A DNA stretch of 9,618 nucleotides from an uncultured Prevotella sp. (GTDB taxonomy: Bacteria > Bacteroidota > Bacteroidia > Bacteroidales > Bacteroidaceae), in NCBI GenBank assembly GCA_937898715.1, contig CALEKA010000001.1, forward strand, positions 1 through 9,618, read 5' to 3'. Below, piece after piece: positions 1-6,508 of the stretch. Within the stretch, counting starts at the first letter, position 1, and every line of letters begins with the position of its first letter. Position numbers and translations under genes: made by a program. The notes under the pieces are model-generated. The model did no database searches, was not told the origin of the DNA, and saw only the letters and a list, made by a program, of their open reading frames with translations.

Positions 1-110
1 GGCTTACTCGGGACTTGCACCCGTTAGATAATGCTCATGCCGAGCGTACTAAGAAAGAGGACATACTAAGTATGCCCTCTTTTGGGTGGAAGTCAGTCCC
101 CCAGACGCAG
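1..110 (-). mobile_element. Probable 5' part of a group II intron (domain I), cut by the window edge
   Basis: Read on the minus strand, this stretch has features of domain I of a bacterial group II intron RNA. One is a CGGG-TGCAAGT-CCCG stem-loop at about 8-23, matching the GGGTGCAAGTCCC element common in such introns. Another is a long nearly perfect hairpin at 54-82. The possible 5' end is CTGCG at 106-110, one base off the usual GTGYG. The intron would run leftward out of the window, so domains II-VI and any reverse transcriptase/maturase are not visible. No reading frame here looks like a protein; the short plus-strand frames are of the kind produced by translating structured RNA backwards. 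The call rests on remembered motif resemblance, and the exact 5' boundary is a guess. Confidence 0.5.
54..82 (-). repeat. Near-perfect hairpin inside the presumed intron
   Basis: Arms AAAGAGG (54-60) and CCTCTTT (76-82) pair over 7 bp. After one A/C mismatch the helix continues as CATACT (62-67) with AGTATG (69-74). No strong T-run follows on either strand, so an intron domain I stem explains it better than a terminator. A factor-independent terminator for a gene left of the window remains possible. Confidence 0.6.
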
Positions 111-132
111 TGCTGAGTTGTCTATTGACTTA

Positions 133-151
133 GCTGATTATAGGTATCAGC
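133..151. repeat. Small inverted repeat just downstream of the 79-residue ORF
   Basis: GCTGAT (133-138) and ATCAGC (146-151) form a 6-bp stem with a 7-nt loop. It lies 14 nt past the stop codon of the small gene at 166-405. On the minus strand a run of seven T precedes the stem instead of following it, so it is not a standard terminator. It sits about 22 nt before the presumed intron 5' end and could be part of the intron's insertion context, because some group II introns favour sites next to stem-loops. That link is inference. Confidence 0.35.
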
Positions 152-165
152 AAAAAAACCTTTAT

Positions 166-405
166 TTAAGCACGTCCGCAAAGCACGTTCAACGTTTCTT
201 CTAAATTGAGTTGCCTCGGTTTTCCACCTTCAATAACAATGTAGATAGGAAGTCCGACTATGCTACCTTTCTCTTTCTTATTCCACCAACGTATGTCAGC
301 AACATAAAGAGCTTGCTTGCCGAATAGCCCATCTCGATGTGCGTAATCGAATCCTAAATCTCTTGCAAAGCGGCACGCGATTGCTTTCTTACTAAAGTGT
401 CCCAT
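166..405 (-). CDS. Hypothetical protein, 79 residues
   Basis: I do not recognise this protein. It begins MGHFSKKAIACRFARDLGF, is basic overall, and has no signal peptide or membrane segment. The middle contains two tryptophans (IRWWNKKEKGS) followed by a beta-like stretch (VGLPIYIVIEGG) and a short C-terminal tail ending CGRA. The ATG at 403-405 is preceded by an A-rich AAAAAGAAAATAC leader, typical of Bacteroidetes starts. A consensus promoter lies immediately upstream (420-451), which argues that the gene is real and separately transcribed. It sits between a broken coding remnant (454-654) and the presumed group II intron, so it is probably accessory. Function is unknown; chance ORF status is not fully excluded at this length. 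Confidence 0.55.
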   Translation of the reverse strand: MGHFSKKAIACRFARDLGFDYAHRDGLFGKQALYVADIRWWNKKEKGSIVGLPIYIVIEGGKPRQLNLEETLNVLCGRA

Positions 406-419
406 GTATTTTCTTTTTG

Positions 420-451
420 CAAAAATATGAATTTAATAAAGATGAAGCAAA
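420..451 (-). promoter_or_regulatory. Consensus Bacteroidetes promoter for the 79-residue ORF
   Basis: On the minus strand TTTG (448-451) is followed after exactly 20 nt by TATTTTTG (420-427), matching the Bacteroidetes TTTG-N19-21-TAnnTTTG consensus. Transcription should start near 411-417, leaving a leader of only about ten nucleotides before the ATG at 405. The promoter abuts the stop codon of the upstream coding remnant (454-456). Confidence 0.6.
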
Positions 452-453
452 TT

Positions 454-654
454 TTACGCCTCAATTTTCCAAAGAATGCCCCATACCTTTTTACCTTTGC
501 CTTTAAGCATTAGAATGACATCGGGCTTACTTCCAAATAGGTCGGAGCAGTTCTCTCTCGAAATGTAGTATAGAATTGGCTCAAGTTTTCCCTCTACGAC
601 ATCCCAATAATTTTTAAGTGGATCTTCGTTTAGAGAATCGTTTCCGTCAAAGAT
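454..654 (-). pseudogene. Coding remnant, 66 codons, 5' end missing
   Basis: An open frame on the minus strand reads IFDGNDSLNEDPLKNYW near its beginning and ends GILWKIEA before a TAA at 454-456. Between these are YYISREN, a CSDLFGSKPD segment and a lysine/glycine-rich turn (KGKGKK). The composition looks like a real protein C-terminus, with Trp and Tyr spread through it and alternating charge. There is no ATG, GTG or TTG start in the frame before Met49, and an in-frame TAA lies at 655-657, so it looks like the tail of a truncated gene. I do not recognise the family. A small gene with a non-standard start, or a chance open frame, are alternatives. Confidence 0.42.
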
Positions 655-780
655 TTATTGGGTAAAACAAAGATAGATCAAAGGGCTGACACATCGTAAG
701 CAAAGTGTCAGTCCTATTCTTTTCTCAAAAGTTTTACTATGCAGGAATAAAAGATTTTGGTAGAGAATTTTATCTTCTCT
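655..780. other. Intergenic gap between the DUF4421 gene and the coding remnant
   Basis: The only structure I see here is the stem-loop at 683-714, listed separately. No frame continues the coding remnant upstream, and no consensus promoter was found. The gap marks the passage from the oxidoreductase/DUF4421 unit to the accessory patch on the left. Confidence 0.5.
683..714 (-). terminator. Stem-loop, possible terminator of the DUF4421 gene
   Basis: Arms CTGACAC (686-692) and GTGTCAG (705-711) pair over 7 bp around a 12-nt loop. Two further G-C pairs lie beyond a position that is G-U on the plus strand and A-C on the minus strand. On the minus strand the stem is followed by CCTTTGATCTATC, only moderately T-rich. 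It lies about 66 nt past the stop of the gene ending at 781, which suits a terminator. The slightly better plus-strand pairing and weak T tract keep confidence modest. Confidence 0.42.
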
Positions 781-2022
781 TTATCGATATTGCTTCTTAC
801 GATTAAAGAAGAAGCCTACATAGATATTAGCGAAATTGACAGAATTGGTGAGCGAAAGGCGGTCCTTACGATACATATAAAGATGACTAATAAACGATGC
901 TCCAGCAAACCAATGCGCGTTATTCCAAACAAGGCCTACACGTGATGTTACATCACAGCTGAAGTTTTTCAGATCCATTAGGACTTCATTGCCCTTTAGC
1001 TTTTCTCCTTTAGCCTTTCGTATACCGACAGACGGCATTACAGAAGCGCCCAATAAACAATTACGCGCAAAGACCCAATTGTAACCATATCCGGCACTTA
1101 CATAATAATAATCGTAGTTGACCTTTGAGAATTTGAGTTCATCAACTATACGGTCATTATCTGCACCTCCAAGCAATATTTGAGGAAGCTTCGTATAATC
1201 AAAACTGACGTGTTGGTTACTATAGCCCATTCCAAGCAAGGCAGATCCACAGCTTTTGCGCTGAACCGTGCTTTGATTATAAGCCGCGGGGTATGAGAAG
1301 TGCCGATGATTGAACACGTAATAGGCACTGAATGACAACGTCTTGGCATCCAATCCTGTAAAAGCCATATTATGAACTGCATAAGGATCTACTCCTTCAA
1401 AACCCGTAGCACGGCGCAAACGATAGTTCCCCGTATTCTTTATATACACGAAGTCGCAGCCAAGCATTGAGCTATAAAGGCTAAAGTCAAGTTCCGAAGA
1501 TTCACCAAGTGCTTTAGGATGACTCACATCAAAGGTATAGCCAAGAAAGATCCATCTCCAACCGAAATAAGGTCCAATTTTGACATTGGGCGCAGGCTTC
1601 GTTGCTATAGTCTGCCTTATCCCATTTTCTCCCCTGCCCTGAAGTTTATACACTTGGAAGTAATTGGTATTTTGCAACATCGCCGTGTAATTGTAATAGT
1701 TCGGCGAGATATAAGTAGTATCGTAATCGTCAAAACTTTTAACGAAACGATACAATATACTTCCAGTGTGCTTCACTTTCTTCTTCAACTTTTGCATCTT
1801 AGGATGATGAGATATATGGATCGTATCTGACGAAAGCGAGTCAACATAACTATCAAATTTATCTCCAGTAATTTGCTGTGAAAAGAGCAATATAGGGACA
1901 CACAACATAATACACCATACAAACGCTCTTTTCCCCCACCCTATCTTAATAGACGAGGTAGAGGAAATCCTATAACATCTCGAATGGGAGACGTTAGTAA
2001 AATCATTTGTATTATGTGACAT
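781..2022 (-). CDS. DUF4421-family secreted or outer-membrane protein
   Basis: A 413-residue protein. A basic segment (KR at 31-32) and hydrophobic stretch (about 33-48, ending LLFS-QQ) look like a signal peptide with cleavage near residue 48-50. The 30-residue leader before it is long, but no other usable start codon lies between Met1 and Met39. The mature part has the pattern I associate with DUF4421 of Bacteroidetes: FDDYDTTYISPNYYNYT near 97-113, then an IGPYFGWRW segment, then many aromatic, alternating strands and a C-terminus ending VGFFFNRKK, consistent with a beta-barrel in the outer membrane. The family's function is unknown. It follows the oxidoreductase gene by 21 nt and is probably co-transcribed with it. 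Family assignment is from memory. Confidence 0.8.
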   Translation of the reverse strand: MSHNTNDFTNVSHSRCYRISSTSSIKIGWGKRAFVWCIMLCVPILLFSQQITGDKFDSYVDSLSSDTIHISHHPKMQKLKKKVKHTGSILYRFVKSFDDYDTTYISPNYYNYTAMLQNTNYFQVYKLQGRGENGIRQTIATKPAPNVKIGPYFGWRWIFLGYTFDVSHPKALGESSELDFSLYSSMLGCDFVYIKNTGNYRLRRATGFEGVDPYAVHNMAFTGLDAKTLSFSAYYVFNHRHFSYPAAYNQSTVQRKSCGSALLGMGYSNQHVSFDYTKLPQILLGGADNDRIVDELKFSKVNYDYYYVSAGYGYNWVFARNCLLGASVMPSVGIRKAKGEKLKGNEVLMDLKNFSCDVTSRVGLVWNNAHWFAGASFISHLYMYRKDRLSLTNSVNFANIYVGFFFNRKKQYR

Positions 2023-2043
2023 ATAGTCTCTGCTCTATATTAT

Positions 2044-3024
2044 TCAGATTTTTCCTAAAATGCGGTCAACGACCCAATTGACGGGTGTAGCGCTTACAGA
2101 ATCACAACTACAAATTGCTTTATTCTGTAAATGCTCTACAATCAGTTTGATTAATGGCAATTGCACATACTTGGGATTGGGCACAATTATTTCTTTTCTT
2201 CCTTGTTCGTTTTGGAGTACAATAGGTTGATAAGTAAATACAGAGAAAGAGAGAGAGCCACGATTGCCTATAATGTCAATTCTATCTTCTTTTGCAGATT
2301 CATGAGCTACAAAGCACCATGATCCAGAGCCAGGGAGTCCGTTATCAAATTTAAAGCAGGCGCTCACTGAGTCCTCTGTCGGATATAGTCCTCCACGATT
2401 GGCCTTCATTCCCTCCGCTTCCAAGATTGGTCCAAACAATTCTTGTAGAAGATCTATTTGGTGTGGAGCTAAGTCGTAGAAATAGCCACCACCTGCGATA
2501 TCTGCTTGTACACGCCATGGAAGATTCGTCTTATTATAGTCCAAATCGCGAGGAGGAACAGCAAAACGTATCTGCACATTCACTACCTTACCCACAGCTC
2601 CATTGTCGACAAGTTCTTTTACTTTTTGGAAATAAGGAAGATAACGGCGGTAATAAGCTACAAAGCAAGGAACTCCGGTCTTCTCTGCAATGCGATTGAT
2701 GCGACAACAATCTTCATAATTGGAAGCCATGGGTTTCTCTACATAAACAGCCTTACCACTTTTCATAGCCATAATAGCATAAGTGGCATGCGTAGAAGGT
2801 GGGGTAGCAATGTATACCGCGTTTACCTCCGGATCGTTGATCAGTTCTTGCGGATCGGTATACCATCGCTTAATTCCATGCCGTTCGGCATATGAGCGTG
2901 CACGCTCTTCCTTACGACTCATCACAGCGACAACTTCCGAGCCTTCAATAAGATTGAAAGCAGGACCACTTTTCTTTTCTGTCACTTCGCCACAACCTAT
3001 AAATCCCCAACGTACCTGATTCAT
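2044..3024 (-). CDS. Gfo/Idh/MocA-family NAD(P)-dependent oxidoreductase
   Basis: A 326-residue cytosolic dehydrogenase of the glucose-fructose oxidoreductase/inositol dehydrogenase/MocA family. The N-terminal Rossmann fold shows GFIGCGEV at 7-14 (GxGxx dinucleotide site), followed by ATPPSTHA (73-80). The EKP motif at 96-98 supplies the catalytic lysine typical of the family, and GGGYFYDLAPHQID (178-191) gives the substrate-side Asp184 and His188. Length is normal. The substrate cannot be deduced; relatives act on sugars, inositols and sugar nucleotides. The ATG at 3022-3024 is preceded by A-rich sequence (GTAAAGAAT). The gene lies 185 nt after carB with no consensus promoter I could find, so readthrough from carB or a non-consensus promoter are both possible. 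The DUF4421 gene follows closely. Confidence 0.9.
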   Translation of the reverse strand: MNQVRWGFIGCGEVTEKKSGPAFNLIEGSEVVAVMSRKEERARSYAERHGIKRWYTDPQELINDPEVNAVYIATPPSTHATYAIMAMKSGKAVYVEKPMASNYEDCCRINRIAEKTGVPCFVAYYRRYLPYFQKVKELVDNGAVGKVVNVQIRFAVPPRDLDYNKTNLPWRVQADIAGGGYFYDLAPHQIDLLQELFGPILEAEGMKANRGGLYPTEDSVSACFKFDNGLPGSGSWCFVAHESAKEDRIDIIGNRGSLSFSVFTYQPIVLQNEQGRKEIIVPNPKYVQLPLIKLIVEHLQNKAICSCDSVSATPVNWVVDRILGKI

Positions 3025-3062
3025 ATTCTTTACATTTTGCTATTATCGAAAACGACAAAGCA

Positions 3063-3113
3063 TTAAGTTTAAAGCTATATGCCAAACACTATGACTCTAC
3101 ACCTTAAACTTAA
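3063..3113. repeat. 10-bp perfect inverted repeat upstream of the oxidoreductase gene
   Basis: TTAAGTTTAA (3063-3072) and TTAAACTTAA (3104-3113) are exact reverse complements separated by 31 nt. They lie 39-89 nt upstream of the oxidoreductase ATG, where an operator or promoter would be expected. The arms are almost pure A/T, so a chance match in an AT-rich spacer is quite possible. Confidence 0.35.
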
Positions 3114-3157
3114 CACTTTGCGTATCAACTTTCCCTATTGGGACAACATTTGGGCAG

Positions 3158-3201
3158 TCTTCTTAACCTTCAAGTTTTGATATCAAGAGTCGTTAAGAAG
3201 A
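3158..3201 (-). terminator. Stem-loop directly downstream of carB
   Basis: TCTTCTTAAC (3158-3167) and GTTAAGAAGA (3192-3201) form a perfect 10-bp stem. The 24-nt loop contains a further 10-bp palindrome, TTGATATCAA (3177-3186). The stem begins 8 nt after the carB stop codon. No T-run follows on the minus strand (CTGCCCAAATG), so it is not a textbook intrinsic terminator; it could protect the carB mRNA 3' end or reduce readthrough. Confidence 0.45.
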
Positions 3202-3209
3202 ACACCATA

Positions 3210-6200
3210 TTAATATTCCTGCCAGCACTTGATTTCCAAGTCATCCAACTTTTGCGTACAGAAAGCGTAGATGAAAGCGGAAGCCAATCGAGCATTTGTA
3301 ATCAGAGGAATATTCAAGTCAATGGCTGCACGTCTAATCTTATATCCATTGCTTAATTCACCGGTAGAGAGATTCTTAGGCACATTGACTACCATATCTA
3401 TCTCCTTATTATGCAGCATATCAAGTGCTTGTGGTTGCTGTCCCTCCTCACTTGGCCAATGTACCATCGTATTCTCTATACCATTTTCGGTAAGATAACG
3501 ACTCGTACCAGGAGTTGCGAAGAGTTTGTAACCATGATCACGAAGCATAGCACTTGCAGCAAGCATCTCTGCTTTTTGCTTACCATCACCAGTGGAAAGA
3601 AGAATGTTCTTTTCGGGGATACGCTGACCTACGGAGAGCATCGACTTCAGCAAAGCCGAACGAGAGTCTTCACCCAAGCATCCCACTTCACCTGTAGAAG
3701 CCATATCTACGCCCAATACAGGGTCGGCCTTCTGCAGGCGATTGAAAGAGAACTGCGAAGCTTTCACACCCACATAGTCAAGGTCGAACAAACTCTTTGC
3801 AGGCTTCTCTACAGGCAAGCCCAGCATGATGCGGGTAGCCAACTCTATGAGGTTAATCTTTAAGACTTTGCTTACGAAGGGGAACGAACGCGAAGCACGA
3901 AGATTACACTCAATTACCTTGATATCGTTCTCGCGAGCCAAATATTGGATATTGAACGGACCTGAGATATGAAGTTCTTTGGCAATTTGCTTTGAAATCT
4001 TCTTGATGCGTCGCGCTGTTTCTACATAAAGCTTCTGAGGCGGGAACTGAATCGTAGCATCACCAGAGTGAACGCCAGCAAACTCGATATGTTCAGAAAT
4101 AGCGTAAGCAATGATTTCACCATCCTTTGCTACCGCATCCATTTCTACTTCCTTAGCATGTTGCATGAATCGGCTCACTACTACAGGATGCTTCTTCGAC
4201 ACATTAGCAGCCAACTTTAAGAAGCGCTCTAACTCTTCTTGGTTGGAGCAAACATTCATGGCTGCACCTGAGAGGACATAAGAAGGACGTACCAACACGG
4301 GGAAACCTACCTGCTTAATAAACTCCTGAATGTCGTCCATTGAAGTCAGCGCGCTCCATTCAGGTTGGTCAACTCCAATGCGGTTGAGCATAGCTGAGAA
4401 CTTCTCACGATCCTCTGCATTATCGATGTACTTAGCCTGTGTACCAAGCAGATTGACATTCTCGGCATCAAGGCGCATAGCCAAGTTGTTAGGAATCTGA
4501 CCACCCGTACTTACAATCACACCATAAGGACACTCCAAGTCGAGAATATCCATCACACGTTCGAATGTAAGTTCGTCAAAATAGAGACGATCACACATAT
4601 CGTAGTCGGTCGAAACGGTTTCAGGATTGTAGTTGATCATGATAGAGCGGTAGCCCTCCTTGCGTATCGTATTAAGAGCTTGTACGCCACACCAGTCGAA
4701 TTCTACAGAAGAACCGATACGATAGGCACCCGATCCCAATACAACGACAGAACGCTTGTCCTTCTCAAAGCTGATATCATGTGCTACACCGCTATATGTC
4801 ATGTACAAGTAGTTGGTCTGAGCAGGATATTCAGCTGCGAGTGTATCTATCTGCTTTACTACAGGGAGAATGCCTGCTTGCTTACGACGAGCGCGAACAG
4901 CGAGAATGGCTTTCTCTATATCCATTTCTTGCTCCATACCTACAGCACGCGCAATCTGGAAATCGGTAAAGCCTTGTACTTTTGCCTTACGCAGCAAATC
5001 GTTGCTGAGCACATTGATAGAAGTACAATTGTGAAGTTCTTGATCGGTCTGATGTATCTTATAAAGCTTCTGCAAGAACCAACGATCAATCTTCGTCAAA
5101 TCATGGATTTGATCAATGGTATATCCGGCCTTAAAAGCCTTCTCGATAACGAAGATACGCTTATCTGTGGGTTCCTTCAAAGCCTCATCGACATTGTCAA
5201 TCTTGAGTTCCTTATTATCCACAAAGCCGTGCATACCCTGACCTATCATACGGAGGCCTTTCTGAATCACTTCCTCGAAAGTACGACCGATTGCCATCAC
5301 TTCGCCTACCGACTTCATAGATGAACCTAATTCACGATCTACACCATGGAACTTGCCCAAGTCCCAACGTGGAATCTTGCATACTACGTAGTCCAATGCT
5401 GGCTCGAAGAAAGCAGAAGTAGTCTTCGTCACGGAGTTTTTCAAATCAAACAATCCATAACCAAGTCCGAGCTTTGCTGCCACGAATGCCAATGGATAAC
5501 CCGTTGCCTTTGAAGCCAAGGCTGAAGAACGCGACAAACGAGCATTTACCTCGATTACGCGATAGTCTTCGCTATTAGGATCGAAAGCATACTGCACATT
5601 GCATTCGCCTACGATACCCACGTGGCGCACAATGCGAATAGAGAGTTCACGAAGTTTGTGATATTCAGAGTTGGTAAGCGTCTGAGATGGAGCGATTACG
5701 ATGCTCTCTCCCGTGTGGATGCCCAGAGGATCGAAGTTTTCCATATTACATACTGTAATACAGTTGTCAAAGCGGTCGCGTACCACTTCGTATTCCACTT
5801 CTTTCCATCCCTTCAAGCTCTTTTCAACCAGAACCTGCGGAGAGAAAGAGAAAGCTTTCTCTGCCAATTTATTAAGTTCCTCTTCATTATCGCAGAAGCC
5901 CGAACCAAGGCCACCCAAAGCATAGGCTGCACGCAAGATCACGGGATAACCCAATTTAGCTGCTGCCTTACGAGCCTGATCTATGGTTTCACAAGCTTCG
6001 CTCTTGATGGTCTTCACATCAATTTCGTTGAGCTTCTCTACAAAGAGTTCACGGTCTTCCGTGTCCATGATAGCCTGTACGGGAGTACCGAGTACCTTCA
6101 AGTTGTATTTTTCGAGAATACCCTTTTCGTAAAGTTGCACACCGCAGTTCAACGCAGTCTGACCACCGAAAGCAAGCATGATGCCATCGGGCTGTTCTTT

Positions 6201-6428
6201 CTGAATCACACGTTCTACGAAATAAGGTGTTACAGGCAAGAAGTAGATGCGATCAGCCACACCCTCGGAAGTCTGAACGGTGGCAATATTAGGATTTATC
6301 AAGATGGTTTCAATACCCTCTTCCTTCAACGCTTTGAGGGCTTGTGAACCTGAATAGTCAAATTCTCCGGCTTCGCCGATTTTCAGCGCACCTGAACCGA
6401 GGAGAAGAACTTTCTTTATAGTATTCAT
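3210..6428 (-). CDS. carB: Carbamoyl phosphate synthetase large subunit
   Basis: CarB makes carbamoyl phosphate from bicarbonate, two ATP and ammonia supplied by CarA, feeding pyrimidine and arginine synthesis. The 1072-residue length equals the family norm. The first carboxyphosphate half starts with LGSGALKIGEAGEFDYSGSQ (9-28) and has an ATP-grasp core with Glu293 in VIEVNARLSR. An oligomerisation region (about 400-540) follows. The second half, SSVEFDWC (573-580) with ECNLRASRSFPF (840-851), phosphorylates carbamate. A C-terminal MGS-like allosteric domain (about 935-1060) retains ATPGTS (971-976), matching the effector-binding threonines of E. coli CarB. I chose ATG 6428 because homology starts there and an A-rich AAAAGAAATTC leader precedes it; the longer frame to 6497 uses GTG and adds 23 unconserved residues. 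Motifs look closer to eukaryotic CAD/CPS1 than to E. coli (from memory). Confidence 0.97.
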   Translation of the reverse strand: MNTIKKVLLLGSGALKIGEAGEFDYSGSQALKALKEEGIETILINPNIATVQTSEGVADRIYFLPVTPYFVERVIQKEQPDGIMLAFGGQTALNCGVQLYEKGILEKYNLKVLGTPVQAIMDTEDRELFVEKLNEIDVKTIKSEACETIDQARKAAAKLGYPVILRAAYALGGLGSGFCDNEEELNKLAEKAFSFSPQVLVEKSLKGWKEVEYEVVRDRFDNCITVCNMENFDPLGIHTGESIVIAPSQTLTNSEYHKLRELSIRIVRHVGIVGECNVQYAFDPNSEDYRVIEVNARLSRSSALASKATGYPLAFVAAKLGLGYGLFDLKNSVTKTTSAFFEPALDYVVCKIPRWDLGKFHGVDRELGSSMKSVGEVMAIGRTFEEVIQKGLRMIGQGMHGFVDNKELKIDNVDEALKEPTDKRIFVIEKAFKAGYTIDQIHDLTKIDRWFLQKLYKIHQTDQELHNCTSINVLSNDLLRKAKVQGFTDFQIARAVGMEQEMDIEKAILAVRARRKQAGILPVVKQIDTLAAEYPAQTNYLYMTYSGVAHDISFEKDKRSVVVLGSGAYRIGSSVEFDWCGVQALNTIRKEGYRSIMINYNPETVSTDYDMCDRLYFDELTFERVMDILDLECPYGVIVSTGGQIPNNLAMRLDAENVNLLGTQAKYIDNAEDREKFSAMLNRIGVDQPEWSALTSMDDIQEFIKQVGFPVLVRPSYVLSGAAMNVCSNQEELERFLKLAANVSKKHPVVVSRFMQHAKEVEMDAVAKDGEIIAYAISEHIEFAGVHSGDATIQFPPQKLYVETARRIKKISKQIAKELHISGPFNIQYLARENDIKVIECNLRASRSFPFVSKVLKINLIELATRIMLGLPVEKPAKSLFDLDYVGVKASQFSFNRLQKADPVLGVDMASTGEVGCLGEDSRSALLKSMLSVGQRIPEKNILLSTGDGKQKAEMLAASAMLRDHGYKLFATPGTSRYLTENGIENTMVHWPSEEGQQPQALDMLHNKEIDMVVNVPKNLSTGELSNGYKIRRAAIDLNIPLITNARLASAFIYAFCTQKLDDLEIKCWQEY

Positions 6429-6434
6429 GTATGG

Positions 6435-6450
6435 AATTTCTTTTGAAATT
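6435..6450 (-). promoter_or_regulatory. carB: Small hairpin enclosing the carB leader's A-rich segment
   Basis: On the minus strand AATTTC-AAAA-GAAATT forms a 6-bp, mostly A-T hairpin ending 6 nt before the carB ATG. The A-rich AAAAGAAA, which may help ribosome binding in Bacteroidetes, lies across its loop and 3' arm. The stem is weak, so any effect on translation is speculative. Confidence 0.25.
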
Positions 6451-6464
6451 GCATTCGCGATGAT

Positions 6465-6488
6465 GTTGTAGCGATCATTTGCTACAGC
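6465..6488. repeat. Inverted repeat in the carA-carB spacer
   Basis: TGTAGC (6467-6472) and GCTACA (6481-6486) form a 6-bp stem with an 8-nt loop, extendable by one more G-C pair past a mismatch on the minus strand. It lies midway in the 80-nt spacer and is not followed by a T-run, so it is more likely an mRNA processing or stability element than a terminator. It could also be chance. Confidence 0.3.
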
Positions 6489-6508
6489 GTCTATCACTCT
6501 GCAAGGAT

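Noticed and set aside
1..50. tRNA-like T-arm (GGGTGCAAGTCCC on the minus strand)
   Set aside because: The loop has G where tRNA has the second T of TTC, and no acceptor stem, anticodon arm or D-arm can be assembled around it. A group II intron element fits better.
3..113. Plus-strand open frame reading LTRDLHPLDNAHAERT
   Set aside because: No start codon in the window and a structured-RNA explanation on the other strand; such frames commonly arise from antisense translation of intron RNA.
5622..6347. Long plus-strand ORF of 241 codons, with others at 4680-5324 and 3411-3863
   Set aside because: All lie opposite the unmistakable carB frame and show no recognisable domain; they are antisense shadows of its codon use.
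6429..6497. N-terminal extension of carB from a GTG at 6497
   Set aside because: It adds 23 residues that I do not recall in CarB homologues, while the ATG at 6428 gives a standard N-terminus with an A-rich leader.
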